Below are positions 45,075 to 54,965 of a stretch of 64,000 bases of DNA, in pieces; within the stretch, counting starts at the first letter, position 1, and every line of letters starts with the position of its first letter. The stretch covers positions 14,003,057 through 14,067,056 of the forward strand of contig OZ020593.1 of the NCBI GenBank assembly GCA_963971535.1, in the 5' to 3' direction. The notes beneath the pieces are model-generated. The model did no database searches, was not told the DNA's origin, and was given only the letters and a program-made list of their open reading frames with translations. The DNA comes from Notolepis coatsorum (Eukaryota; Chordata; Actinopteri; Aulopiformes; Paralepididae). The translations under genes and the position numbers were made by a program.

Positions 45075-45091
45075 TCCGGCTCGAAGGACCA
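45075..45091 (-). promoter_or_regulatory. tRNA-Arg-type primer binding site
   Basis: Minus strand TGGTCCTTCGAGCCGGA two bases inside the 5' LTR. It is the complement of a tRNA 3' end of the arginine type (TCCGGCTCGAAGGACCA), from memory of tRNA-Arg termini. Confidence 0.75.
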
Positions 45092-45093
45092 AT

Positions 45094-46528
45094 TGTAACT
45101 GAGGGGTACAATTCCCTGACTGTATTACTAGATATGATACTTACTACCACTACCTTTGTACTTAATATTCGGCCACCCAGTACACGGCATAAATATATTA
45201 TGATGAACACTGTCACGTAGATGAAACGGATCCAACACAAATGTACGAATTAGAAATAGGTCTTTATTTCTACACAGCGATGGTGTGTAGAGCAAGCACT
45301 TAATCAAATCAATCACATTTATGAATGGAAATTAGTATGCACTTTTATGGCAAGAGTATTCGTCGGTATATCAATAGAGAATGTCCAATCTCTGAAGGCG
45401 CAGGTGGTACATATACGACCTGGAATAGTTTAAGGAATAACAGCAATGATACTTTAATGATTATATACTGGATACGCTAGGGGGGGTTAATCCGGTCGCT
45501 TGTAAGCCGACAGGAGTAGGAAGGGGGGGGGGGGTAGAATCCGGCTGCCTCATCCGGCCAAGGGTATCCCAGGTGAACCCACTGTAGTGCCGTTCAATGC
45601 GCCGGCGATCCTTGGACCACAGATGAAAGCAGGTGGACTCTTTGTGGGCCGGCGTCCTCCGGTCCACGGAGGAGAGACGTGAAGCGACCTCGTCTTGCAG
45701 AGCGTCTCCTCACCTTGCGTCCTCTCCAGGGGGGGGGGTTCCAACACACGGCAGTGTCGGGGGTCTTTATCCATGGAATAATCAATGTATACAAAGCATA
45801 ATCCGTGCCTGGGAAGGCGGGCTGTCGTCGGTAGAATAATCCGGTGTACAGGTCCACTCGCTCGTCGGCTCTGGGGCTCCTCGGGTGCAGCTTCACGTGG
45901 GGTCAACCACCCTGGATAAGCAGCCAGTTCTCTGCCCGAAACGATGGGGTACTGACTACGGTAGTATTCTCACCGCACGAAGCACTATATATTCACAGAC
46001 TATTATTAGCTTAATAGACTACGTCCAACTCGACGATATAGTGCCAAATATGACTATTCAAATATTAATATACACGATGTCTCAATACCGATGGTAGGCG
46101 AACTTGGCCTTACTCCCACAAGTGGCGTCGCGGGGAGGCTTTACGTCTGTGACTCTATTGGAGGGTAAGAAACTGGACTGAAAAGAAAGTCCTACTTTAG
46201 TAGCGCAGTATATATACGCACTATGAACAAATAGTCCCATTAGTGGTGCGGTAGTCAGATTCCTACGCGGAACTAGGACTTGTTCGTACATGTGGAGCGG
46301 TACGTTTGAACTGGGTCTGAGGGGTATGGCAGCCTGGCACCAAGGTCTCGACCAATAGTAGAATGGAGACTATTATGGGATGTTCAGTAGGCTAGAATGG
46401 ATATTCAATGCATATTGTACAAGGAATATACAAGGGATATCAGGGAATATTAGAGAATATACAAATACAATTAAATATATATATATAAATAAATATATAT
46501 ATTCGGTTTAATCTGGCCCTTCACAACA
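45094..46528 (-). repeat. 5' LTR of the BEL element
   Basis: 1435 bp, nearly identical to 38461-39897. It carries the promoter of the element on the minus strand, although no TATA box was assigned with confidence. Confidence 0.93.
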
Positions 46529-46533
46529 TAGTG

Positions 46534-47196
46534 AATGGCATAAATGTTAAAAATGGTTTTGTTTCTGGGTTATATAATAAAATACAAGGAAAACTAAACA
46601 GAACTACAGGTAATACCACTGTCTGGAACATAGATTTAAAGAATTACAATGCCTGCATAAATTGGCAGAATGTATGGGATAATATTCCACTAACCTCTCG
46701 TAATTATAATAACCAATTAACTCATTACAAAATGATACAAAGATTTTATCTGTCACCCAGGAAACTCTGTCAAATAAAAATATTACAAAGTCCTCTATGT
46801 GCTTTATGTCCGCAAAAAGTTATAGGAACATACATACATATGATGTGGGAATGTCCAGGAGTACTCGCTTTTTGGGCCAAGGTTGCATTATTTCTCACTA
46901 ATATAACAGAGATAAACATACCTTGTTTGCCACACATTTTATTATTAAATGATGATTCATCTCTAAAATTAACACCTCACAAAAAGAGAGTGTTTCTGGC
47001 CGGTTTAACGGCAGCAAAGAAAATGCTCGTAATGAGATGGAAACCACCCCATAGTCTCAATATTTACCGTTGGAAACTGTCCTTCTACGAAGTATTGAGA
47101 TTAGAGGCATCCAGTGCTAGAGCACAGGGAGCAAGGACAGAATCGATCCAAATATTACTTACTGCGGCCCAGAAGGTAAAATCAGTACTCCACTAG
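46534..47196 (+). pseudogene. L1-Tx1 LINE C-terminal region
   Basis: Continues the frame interrupted at 38460: GINVKNGFVSGLYNKIQGKL, then CALCPQKV and IHMMWECPGVLAFWAK (Cys/His element), then LAGLTAAKKMLVMRWKPPH and a stop at 47196. Homologous in order to the ends of copies 1 and 3. Confidence 0.8.
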
Positions 47197-47765
47197 GTTG
47201 AACACTTGTACCTTGACACCAGAGAATGAACAAAAATCATGTTGCTGTTGTTTCCATTTATCTTTTCCATTTATCTTTTCCTTTTCTGTTTACTGCTATA
47301 ATTTGTTGTGGTTGTTTCTAAATTGTATTGTATTTTTCCCTATTACTTGGTTATCTAACAAACATAATTATGATTTCTTTTCTAATTAAGAGTATCCTAT
47401 ACATGTATGCATCAAGGTTTCCCCCTCTCCTAAAATGTCTATGCAAACCCGGGGGGCTGGGAGTGGGGTTAAGAAGCGACCTGGGCTGTCTCGCAGCCAC
47501 AGGACCGCCAGAACGGAGGAAAAGACTGTCACAACTGCAACAGTCAGGCTACACAGTATATGAATATACTGACGGACAATATATACTGAAAAGACACTTT
47601 TTATGCCACTGTGTGAATTAATATGAAATGCTGATGTGAATGTCCTTCCTCTGAACTTGTTTTAAAAAAAGACAAAATAAAAAGTTGGTCACAAAAAAAC
47701 AATGCAATGTTAAATCACATTTAATTAACACAGCAGAATTCAATTACGGCGATGGAGGACGGAGG

Positions 47766-47766
<1 letters not shown>

Positions 47767-47840
<74 letters not shown>

Positions 47841-47892
47841 CTCTCGCTCTCTCTCTCGCTCTCTTGCTCTCTCTCGCTCTCTCTCTCTCTCA
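47767..47892. repeat. (CT)n microsatellite with CG interruptions
   Basis: About 125 bp of CT, with CTCG and CTTG variants toward the right end. Confidence 0.95.
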
Positions 47893-48092
47893 CTCGGTGT
47901 GTTGCATCGTGCAGTTTGTGACGTGTGTACTAAGCTCATAGAGTTCGATTCAAATAAGGCAAAACTGCAAATCTGCATGTCGTGCTTGAAAAATTAACCT
48001 GGCTTTAAGCTTGTTTATCAGGTTCCAGGGGTGTTTTATGCATTTTCCCTGTTACTGCCAGGTGTACGACTGTACAGGTGCATTGCCACTAA

Positions 48093-48181
48093 GCCTCGGG
48101 CAGCGCTATTATTTAAGAATACGTTGACTGTATGCCCAGCCTCGGGCAGCGCTATTATTTAAGAATATGTTGACTGTATGC
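48093..48181. repeat. 46-bp tandem duplication
   Basis: GCCTCGGGCAGCGCTATTAT then TTAAGAATACGTTGACTG occurs at 48093 and again at 48139 with one substitution. Confidence 0.9.
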
Positions 48182-48194
48182 AAAAAAAATTATA

Positions 48195-48610
48195 ATATGT
48201 ATTAACACTTTGATTACCAGCCATGCGGTGTGCCTTACCCCCGTTAAATGCCCCCACCGACTTCAATGATAGCGTTGTGAACGCATAATCTCTGTCTTAA
48301 ATTATGGCTATGTGTCTAATCTGCCCGTCGTTGTCAATGACTTGTTTGCAGTCAACATTGTCGAAACAGATTGTTTTTTAATCGCTTCATTTCCGTTTGA
48401 TAGCATTTTGAAAAGCCCTCGTTTTCAAGGAAAATATAAAGATTCCGTGATAATCGGGATTTACTGGAATATTCTGGCATACACAAAAACGTTGTAATTT
48501 TTCTGCCTATTTATGAATCGTTTTCAAATAAACGCTAGATTATCGATAGTATATGTGTACTTATGCACGCTATAGAAGCGGGCTGAAATATCGATTCTCT
48601 CATTTCCTGA

Positions 48611-48613
<3 letters not shown>
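48195..48613. other. No gene; possible piggyBac-like remnant
   Basis: TTAACACTTTGATTACCAGCC near 48203 resembles the terminus of the 2639-3491 element, but no matching right end was found. Confidence 0.3.

Positions 48614-48683
<70 letters not shown>
48614..48683. repeat. (CA)n microsatellite
   Basis: About 70 bp of CA repeat. Confidence 0.95.
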
Positions 48684-48684
<1 letters not shown>

Positions 48685-49162
48685 GCATAGGGCAAAGGCT
48701 GATATCTCTATGAAAATAGCTCTGATTATCCTAAGACTGGTAAAATAAATTCCTTACCTCAGATCAGATGTTATCCAAAAAGATTATTCCAATTCCTGAT
48801 CGCCATTCCAAATATCGATCGCGTTTATTGATTCAGCGTTGGGTACTGTAAATACATAATCCACACGTTTTCCGGGCCGGTGATCACAATGGATTCTTCA
48901 GTTGGCTTGACAGAAAAGTAAAATGAGGAAACTGACCCGCCCCCCCCCCCCCATCAGTCTAAAGTAATGGGGTGCAGTTACACAGGGAGAGACGATAGGG
49001 GGCGGTATCTTCCCAATTGAGCTCAGAGAGAGTCTGCAACACTAACCTGAGGCTCGTTCCTTCCCACCTCTTGCAGAGACAAGTCGCATATTTCTTTCCT
49101 CTCCCCAGACCTTCAAGGTCGTTCCTATCGCCGGCTCACACTGCCTCCCTGTCGGTCTTGAC

Positions 49163-49492
49163 GTGTGGATTCTACCTTCTTCAACGGACTTGACTCCCTA
49201 CTCAAATCACAATATGGATCAACTAGTAAGCTGGCCATTTGCTGCGGTTGATCGTATTTTTTTTTTTCTTCAAGGAAGCAGAGCACAGCTGATCGCTATC
49301 TGGATCTGGATCTGTACAAGAATAATTGGGAAAAAAGACGATAACCGTCTGGAGATAGCTGTGGCCAGACTGGAAGTCTACCACATGGAACTTGTAAAAA
49401 GACTTGCTGTCCATCAATCTGATGAACAATCGAGAACTCAAGTCATGCTGGGGGTCGCGCAGGAAATGAAAAGCGTGACAAATCAAATTTAA
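49163..49492 (+). other. Unrecognised 109-codon ORF
   Basis: If the inner ATG is used (MDQLVSWPFAAVDRIFFFLQ) the product is 94 residues: a hydrophobic start, then a charged, possibly helical segment (DDNRLEIAVARLEVYHMELV, QEMKSVTNQI). It lies antisense in the receptor intron just before exon 4. A T-run at 49259-49268 supplies the Phe run. I recognise no family; chance or a decayed transposon ORF are both possible. Confidence 0.2.
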
Positions 49493-49752
49493 ATCAAATT
49501 GGAGCATTCAGGGAGCATTGTCTGCCCTGATGCACCCCCCCCCCCCCCCCCCCCCCCCCCACTCTCAAGTCTGCTGGAGCATGTGGAATGCACAAGGTCA
49601 CGTCGGAGAGTCAAGATAAGAACAGGAGACATGGCGTTCCTTTACCCAGCACCTCACCTCCCCCACCAGGACTTGGCTCGTGCACTCCCCCCCACCTTTC
49701 CACCCCCCCTCCTATGATCCTCATAGGACGCATAACAGAAAAACTGTCTGAC

Positions 49753-49985
49753 CTGGTGATCTTGCTGATCTCGGATCCCGGCAGCGTCTGCAGCATGACA
49801 TCATGGACACGGCGCCTCCCCCACAGCTCCCGCACCACCTTCCCGTACAGGACGCCCATGGTCACCATGGGGACTAGGAAGACCAGCACCGACAGGCAGG
49901 CGGTGTAGGCCCGCCTCTGCTGCGCCCCGGGCCACACCTCCTGACAGCAGGTGTGGACGACGTCGTAGAGGAAGTCGTACTTCAC
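49753..49985 (-). CDS. qrfpr: Receptor exon 4: ECL2, TM5 and ICL3
   Basis: 233 bp; acceptor TCGCCTCCAG then GTGAAGTAC, donor ATCACCAG then GTCAGA. It encodes VKYDFLYDVVHTCCQEVW (ECL2, with the Cys expected to bridge to TM3), TM5 YTACLSVLVFLVPMVTMGVL, then YGKVVRELWGRRRVHDVML and SEISKITR (ICL3). The length and layout match the known exon of QRFPR-type receptors from memory. The acceptor follows an in-frame codon boundary and the donor leaves two bases for exon 5. A run of C bases lies 190 bp downstream in the intron. Confidence 0.9.
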
Positions 49986-50040
49986 CTGGAGGCGAGGAAA
50001 CAGCTGAGTCCTTCCATGACACCATGGGAACTATAGAGAC

Positions 50041-50389
50041 TAGGGGTGTAATGACGCATCGATGCATCGAAATGCATCGATCCTAATGTGACGATTCAAC
50101 TGCATCGATTTGAAAATGTTAGAATCGATCTAAAAAATAGATAGAAAATTTTACAAAAATCTGTTTTTTTTGTGTGTATTGTTTTTATTGACCTATAGTC
50201 CATTCATTGCTGAGTGAATCAGTTCCCCCAGCCACATTTGTGTATTCAAAAATGTTTGGGGAATTAACTGATAGAAAATGTATCGAATCGAATCGTGGTC
50301 AAATGAAGAGATTTCATGATGCATTGAATCGTTGCCTGAAGAATCGTAATCGAATTTAATCGTTGTGAGGTTGCATTGTTACACCCTTA
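50041..50389. mobile_element. hAT-like MITE with perfect 8-bp TSD
   Basis: Termini TAGGGGTGTAATGACGC and GCATTGTTACACCCTTA are inverted, with ATCGATGCATCG-type interior repeats. Flanked by ATAGAGAC at 50033-50040 and 50390-50397. Its left end lies 48 bp upstream of the exon 4 acceptor, within the intron. Confidence 0.85.
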
Positions 50390-50752
50390 ATAGAGACTGT
50401 TAGTGATTATCATGTGTACCATCGTCACGATTACTACCGTCTGATTGAATCCTGCCACTCACTACTGTTCACTACTACTACTGTCATTATTACTTGCACT
50501 TTGTTCTATGTTCTATTATTCTATTATATATGTACCCATCATGTACCCCCCATGCTGCTATGACATTTGAATTTCCCCAAGGGGATTAATAAAGGAACAC
50601 TTGACTTGACTGGGATTTTGCCATAGACATATATATATATAAAAAAAAAAACTGTTTGCACGTTGCAGCAAATTTGGCCTCAGGCTGTGTTATTAAGATC
50701 AACCAACACATCGTTTGAAAGCTAAAACGTACGCCGTTTGATTGATACCCTA
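50390..50752. other. Intron with LINE-like 3' end
   Basis: CATTTGAATTTCCCCAAGGG then GATTAATAAAGGAACACTTG near 50568 looks like another LINE or SINE 3' end with a (CTTGA) tail. No gene. Confidence 0.4.
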
Positions 50753-51209
50753 CTTACATTTACATTTACATTTAGTCATTTAGCTGACGCTTTTATCCAA
50801 AGCGACTTACAAGTTTTGTACGACAAGTCAGCAGGAAGGGCTGCACTCTATCAGCTGAGTAACAATGTTCATCAAAGTGTTGATTGCTACAGTGTAGGTT
50901 AGTTTATTAGGACTTAGTTTAAGGTTAGTTAGGGTTAGATTCTTTTTTTATTATTATTATTTCAGATAATGGTTGAAGAAGTGCGTCTTTAGTCTACGGC
51001 GAAAGATTGGACGGGTTTCGGCTGTCCTAACTGGGGTGGGCAGTTCATTCCGCCATTGTGGGGCAAGGACTGAGAAAAGGCGGCTTCTCCTTGATGACCC
51101 TCCCGGAGCTCGGATAAGAGTGGGTCTGAGGCGGCCAGAAGATGCAGAGCGTAGGGGTCTTGAGGGTGTGTAGTTAGAGACCATTGACCGGAGGTAGGCG
51201 GGAGCGGTT
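50753..51209 (-). mobile_element. Truncated L2-like LINE 3' end
   Basis: Same 3' end as 23662-25825, including the tail (TTTACA)n at 50757 and the ORF end RRLKTHFFNHYLK. Truncated at GGGAGCGG near 51208. Confidence 0.8.
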
Positions 51210-51579
51210 GTAATTTTATGTGATCGCTCTGTTCCACTGTGTGTGTTTTTGTGTTCAACATTAAACTATTGTGCAACATTATGCGTTGTACTTAAATAAA
51301 TAACTTACCCCTGTGCTATTCTATTGAAATTATGTTTTTATTAAGTTGCAGGAAATTACAGTAAATGTCTTTCTTTATTGCAAATGTATTTGCCTCCCAG
51401 TTGGGGGCCCCTGCCCCCCTCCAGACCACCCCCTAGTTGTGACTCAGCACCATCTTACAGCCTTGCTCTCCAATATGGCACTCTGTTTTTGATACATTTG
51501 AGAAACTCAACAGCAAATGTCTTTTAATTTTGGGTGAACTGCCCCTTTAAGAGTTAATTTGCAAAGGAAGCATGTTTAC

Positions 51580-51641
51580 CTGCACTTTCTGGACAAACCA
51601 CATAGGAGCTGCTATCGCCACGGCAACCAGCCATACAGTCA
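51580..51641 (-). CDS. qrfpr: Receptor exon 3: TM4 (62 bp)
   Basis: A short exon found by splice logic: acceptor GTCTTCTATAG then TGACTGTATGG, donor AAAGTGCAG then GTAAAC. It encodes (V)TVWLVAVAIAAPMWFVQKVQ, a TM4 helix with the conserved Trp and a Pro near the outer end. 62 bp equals two bases completing the codon from exon 2 plus 20 codons, and it meets exon 4 on a codon boundary. Similar TM4 sequence (VVWLVAV...PMWHVQ) is known in QRFPR. Confidence 0.88.
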
Positions 51642-51878
51642 CTATAGAAGACAAAGCATAAATTATACAATGCATACTATATCCTACACAGTATCAACAC
51701 TGTAATGTACGTTATAATTTACATATTGTATACGTAATGTATTTAAGTTTCGTATTGGCGAAAGAAAAAAAACAAAAAACAGAAGAATAAAAACAGTTAC
51801 AGCACAAAAACTAGACCAAGCCACCCACCCTGATACAAACACAGCAATACTATGATGATGGTTCTTAACATAGAAAGT

Positions 51879-52015
51879 TAGTGTTAGGGTTAAGGTTATG
51901 GTTAGTTTAAGGTATCAGTGTGGTTAGGTTAGGGTTATGGTTATGGTTAGTTTAAGGTTAGGGTTAAGGCTGGGGTTAGTTTAAGGTAACAGTGTGTGGT
52001 TAGGGTTAGGGTGAG
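51879..52015. repeat. Degenerate telomere-like (TTAGGG) stretch
   Basis: Interspersed GTTAGGGTTA, GGTTATGG and GGTTAGTTTAAGG units, an interstitial telomere-like or GTTAGG minisatellite of about 135 bp. Confidence 0.6.
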
Positions 52016-52083
52016 GCTATCAGAAAAGTGTGTGTGTAGTCTTGAGCTGCTTAGTATTGTGAACGAACCATCATAGTACTGCT

Positions 52084-52300
52084 GTATTTGTATCAGGGTG
52101 GGTGTCTTGGTCTAGTGGTGAGAGCTGTGTTTGTATCAGGGTGGGTGTCTTGGTCTAGTGGTGAGAGCTGTGTTTGTATCAGGGTGGGTCTCTTGGTCTA
52201 GTGGTGAGAGCTGTGTTTGTATCAGGGTGGGTGTCTTGGTCTAGTGGTGAGAGCTGTGTTAGTATCAGGGTGGGTGTCTTGGTCTAGTGGTGTTAGTATC
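52084..52300 (+). repeat. 43-bp tandem repeat containing a tRNA A-box-like motif
   Basis: TGTTTGTATCAGGGTGGGTG then TCTTGGTCTAGTGGTGAGAG recurs every 43 bp, five times. TGGTCTAGTGGT resembles the A box of a tRNA. The array leads directly into a SINE with a B-box-like GGGTTCGAATCC at about 52319. Confidence 0.85.
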
Positions 52301-52715
52301 AGGGTGGGTAAGAGACACCGGGTTCGAATCCAGCTGTCGGCGTTGCATCCGGCTTGGGCCGGCCATCATACTGTGGGTGGGAAGTCGAAGGGTGGTAATC
52401 TGGACGTTGTGAACAGCGACTCCTACAGGTCGGTTGGGGCGCCTGCACAGCAGAGACAGGAAAATTGCGGGGGCAGTGTGAGCCTCCTACATGTTACTCC
52501 TCGCCAAATGAGAGTCCGCGCTGGCAGGTGAAAAGATGCGACAGGCTGCCTGCACATGTATCGGAGGGGACACGTGACAGGCTTCCATCCTCCCTACAAC
52601 CGGCCAGTGGGGGGCACATGCGAGCAACGTTCAAGACAGGGGAGGGGAGAATTGGTACGGCTAAAATTGGGATGGGAGAAAAATAGAAAAAGGAGGAGAA
52701 AAAGTGGATAAAAAA
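52301..52715 (+). mobile_element. tRNA-derived SINE (family A), head expanded
   Basis: From the B box on it matches the other family A copies (GGCTTGGGCCGGCC, then AACAGCGACTCCTACAGG, GAGAGTCCGCGCTGGCAGG), ending GGAGAAAAAGTGGATAAAAA. The usual 5' end is replaced by the 43-bp repeats. Confidence 0.75.
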
Positions 52716-52968
52716 AATAAAAAAAGCTAAATAGTATATTATGCTGTATTGTATTATGAATGAATTATGAGTAGGTATTGTTGTATTATGAATTTGAATA
52801 TGAGTAGGTATTGTTGTATTGTATTATGAATTTGATTAGGAGTATTTATTGTTGTTTTAATTGTCTGTATGACATGTGAATGTTGTGACTGAGTGTATAA
52901 AGTCTGTAACTGTATTTTACGTGTTATGGACCCCAGGACACTCGGTGCGTCATCTGCCGTTCCCTTAC
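52716..52968. other. Intron with truncated CR1-like 3' end
   Basis: GTTATGGACCCCAGGACA near 52923 matches the start of the GGACCCCAGGAAG...AATGGGGATCC LINE terminus seen at 56920, 59100 and 62790. It stops 30 bp before exon 2. Confidence 0.5.
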
Positions 52969-53127
52969 CCAGCATCTTGCAGGCGTGGCAGAGGAAGTAG
53001 CCGTTCCGTACGTGGAGGGGATAGAGGATGCCCTGGAATCGCTCCACGGCGATGCAGGTCATGGTTAGGATGCTGGTTGCAATGGCAGTCACCTGGAGGA
53101 AAGGCACCAGCTTGCACAGGAAATCCC
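52969..53127 (-). CDS. qrfpr: Receptor exon 2: TM3 and ICL2
   Basis: 159 bp; acceptor CTTTCAG then GGGATTTCC, donor ATGCTGG then GTAAGG. It encodes (G)DFLCKLVPFLQVTAIATSI, TMTCIAVERFQGILYPLHVR and NGYFLCHACKML. The Cys at the top of TM3 and the ERF version of the DRY motif (QRFPR has ERH) are present. It begins with two bases and ends with one base of split codons, both matching the neighbours. The preceding exon (N-terminus, TM1, TM2) was not found. Confidence 0.88.
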
Positions 53128-53139
53128 CTGAAAGCCCCC

Positions 53140-53985
53140 AGGAATAGGATAGAATGGAAATCCTTTATTTATCCCGAGGGGGAAATTCTGCTACTACAGA
53201 TCGCTCACAGTAAACGGTAAACATTTTAGGTATAGTCAAAAACAAAAGTCACGAATAAGAATAGAGAATAAAGTACAGTCAGGGATATACATTCTGGTAT
53301 GCACTATACTGTACATTCTAAATTATACAGCCAAAAATATACAGTAAAATGTACAGTAATAGGGAGGTGTAGTGGTTACGTCATTGCCGTTTTTCGTGTT
53401 CCACCCTCTGTCCAACGCAATGTATTTCCCCATTGCCCATTTCTAAATCGTCTCGTTTAAAACAAATAAAGCATTAACATTTGCATGGTCTACCTTTCTG
53501 TGCTTATTCATCCACAATCTACTGTATAGCTCAACGTGAAAATATTCGCAATTAATCATAAAGAAAAATTCGAAAGTCGAATTTATTTCAACCAAAAATG
53601 CTTAAACAATAATGTTAGTGATAGAAGGGAACTCATTTTGTGCAAAAAGGGAACGCTTTTCAATTTCCATGCGTCAGAATTGTTACAATAGCCGATGATC
53701 CATTTTCCCAATGATGAATCCCTATACGGGTGGAACAACCAGTGACGTCAGACTACACCTCCCTATATGTGTAAGATTGTAAAGTGTCAGGATACGGCAT
53801 TGGGAGAGAAAGCCAAGTCCTGTTCCCAAAGTGTCGATTTAAAGGTAAAGGTCCAGAAAGATTATGCCAGACTGTATCGTCACCCTGTGCTCAGTGATGC
53901 GTTATAAAGTCTGATGGCTGTCGGAATGAATGACTTCCTGTGCCACTCAGTGTTACATTGTGCGAGACACAGACACGAGGAGGAT
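53140..53985 (-). mobile_element. Rex1-like LINE 3' end, interrupted by a MITE
   Basis: Minus strand reads GGCACAGGAAGTCATTCATT then CCGACAGCCATCAGACTTTA near 53900-53945, matching 28385-28425 of the other Rex1 copy. Its 3' UTR ends GGATTTCCATTCTATCC at about 53142, just outside the receptor exon 2 acceptor. Split by 53360-53765. Confidence 0.8.
53360..53765. mobile_element. MITE with 14-bp perfect TIRs
   Basis: TAGGGAGGTGTAGT at the left and its exact complement ACTACACCTCCCTA at the right. Flanking bases fit a TA duplication if the outer TA is counted, which suggests a Tc1/mariner-like origin; this is uncertain. No ORF. Confidence 0.8.
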
Positions 53986-54965
53986 GAGTCACGAGGAACA
54001 GATCAGATCTGATTCTATTATTGTTGCAGCTTTTTTTTTTAAATGTACATACGTTCAGGAAAACGGGAGATGCTTGTAATTCCCGGCTCCTAAACCGTAG
54101 TAGAATAGATCTAAAAATAATATTAGACATAATAAGGAATTCAATTAATTAATTAAATTAATTTAAATGTATTAATTTATCATGCTGAGACACATACATT
54201 ATAGTCTACGCCTTTCTCATTTGAGAGCACGGGCTCGGAGCACAGGAACATCCATTTGTGGCGTGTCTGGACTGAGTGTATAGTGGCTCATTATCTTCCT
54301 CAAGGATCATTCACAGCGATGAACACATTTGCCGTGCATAATTGAACCGGAGAGACCGGTACTAAAGGTCCCGCTGCTATTGTGCTGCTTCACACAGAGA
54401 AACCCACGTGTGACAGAAATAACCTGCCTTCAGTGAAGCAAAGCAAGGTTGAGACGACAATAATTGTGACATCCTCGGCACGACGCAAAACACAAGTTGA
54501 TTTCTTGGACTGATTTTAATGAAGAAGCTTAATCCAACCTCATCCAAACCGTAAAATCGTATTGGCTGCGTGCCAGTACATGAGAACATCGATGCGTTAC
54601 TGTAGTATGTCTTCTGTCAGTTTCTTGGAAGATTGTCTTGTTTCGTTGGCGTGATGGATTGTTCTTTACTTATTAGAACGCCAGGTAATTCCATTACCAT
54701 TCAAGTTCATGGTCCAACGCAGAGAGAGAAGGCGGAAACACGTCACCGGATACCAGGTGTGTCAACTCTCGTGAGATGTGGTAATTGCACAAATAAAATA
54801 GAAAAAACAGTGCGCCACTAATATATATCTTATATAAAACAAATAAGAAATACATTGAAAAGCAATTGAGTGTATTATTACTATTATACAAAATAAGCAT
54901 ATAAATTGTAAACATAAATAACTATATTAACCAACTGTTAACCATAGCTGCAGTTACAATAATGA
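53986..54965. other. No gene recognised
   Basis: AT-rich with short open frames only. A TTAATTAATTAAATTAATTT stretch lies near 54143-54163. The missing first receptor exon was looked for here and not seen. Confidence 0.45.

Larger units (their letters stand above)
38461..46528 (-). mobile_element. BEL/Pao-type LTR retrotransposon, young, integrase-less
   Basis: 8068 bp on the minus strand with LTRs at 45094-46528 (5') and 38461-39897 (3'), flanked by the 5-bp duplication TAGTG (38456-38460 and 46529-46533). The 1435/1437-bp LTRs differ by two substitutions (near 39489/46120 and 39534/46167) and two one-base changes in G-runs, so the insertion is recent. It has a tRNA-Arg-type primer binding site and a purine tract. 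One 1680-codon ORF encodes gag, protease, RT and RNase H, but the integrase appears deleted in frame. Confidence 0.92.
37168..47698 (+). mobile_element. L1-Tx1-like LINE (copy 2), split by a BEL element
   Basis: A 5'-truncated LINE flanked by the 12-bp target duplication ACAATGCAATGT (37156-37167 and 47699-47710). Its ORF is cut at 38460 by the LTR element 38461-46528 and resumes at 46534. Excising the LTR element and one copy of TAGTG gives a continuous reading frame across the junction. The 3' end is A-rich (GACAAAATAAAAAG). Total LINE length without the insert is about 2.5 kb. Confidence 0.9.
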
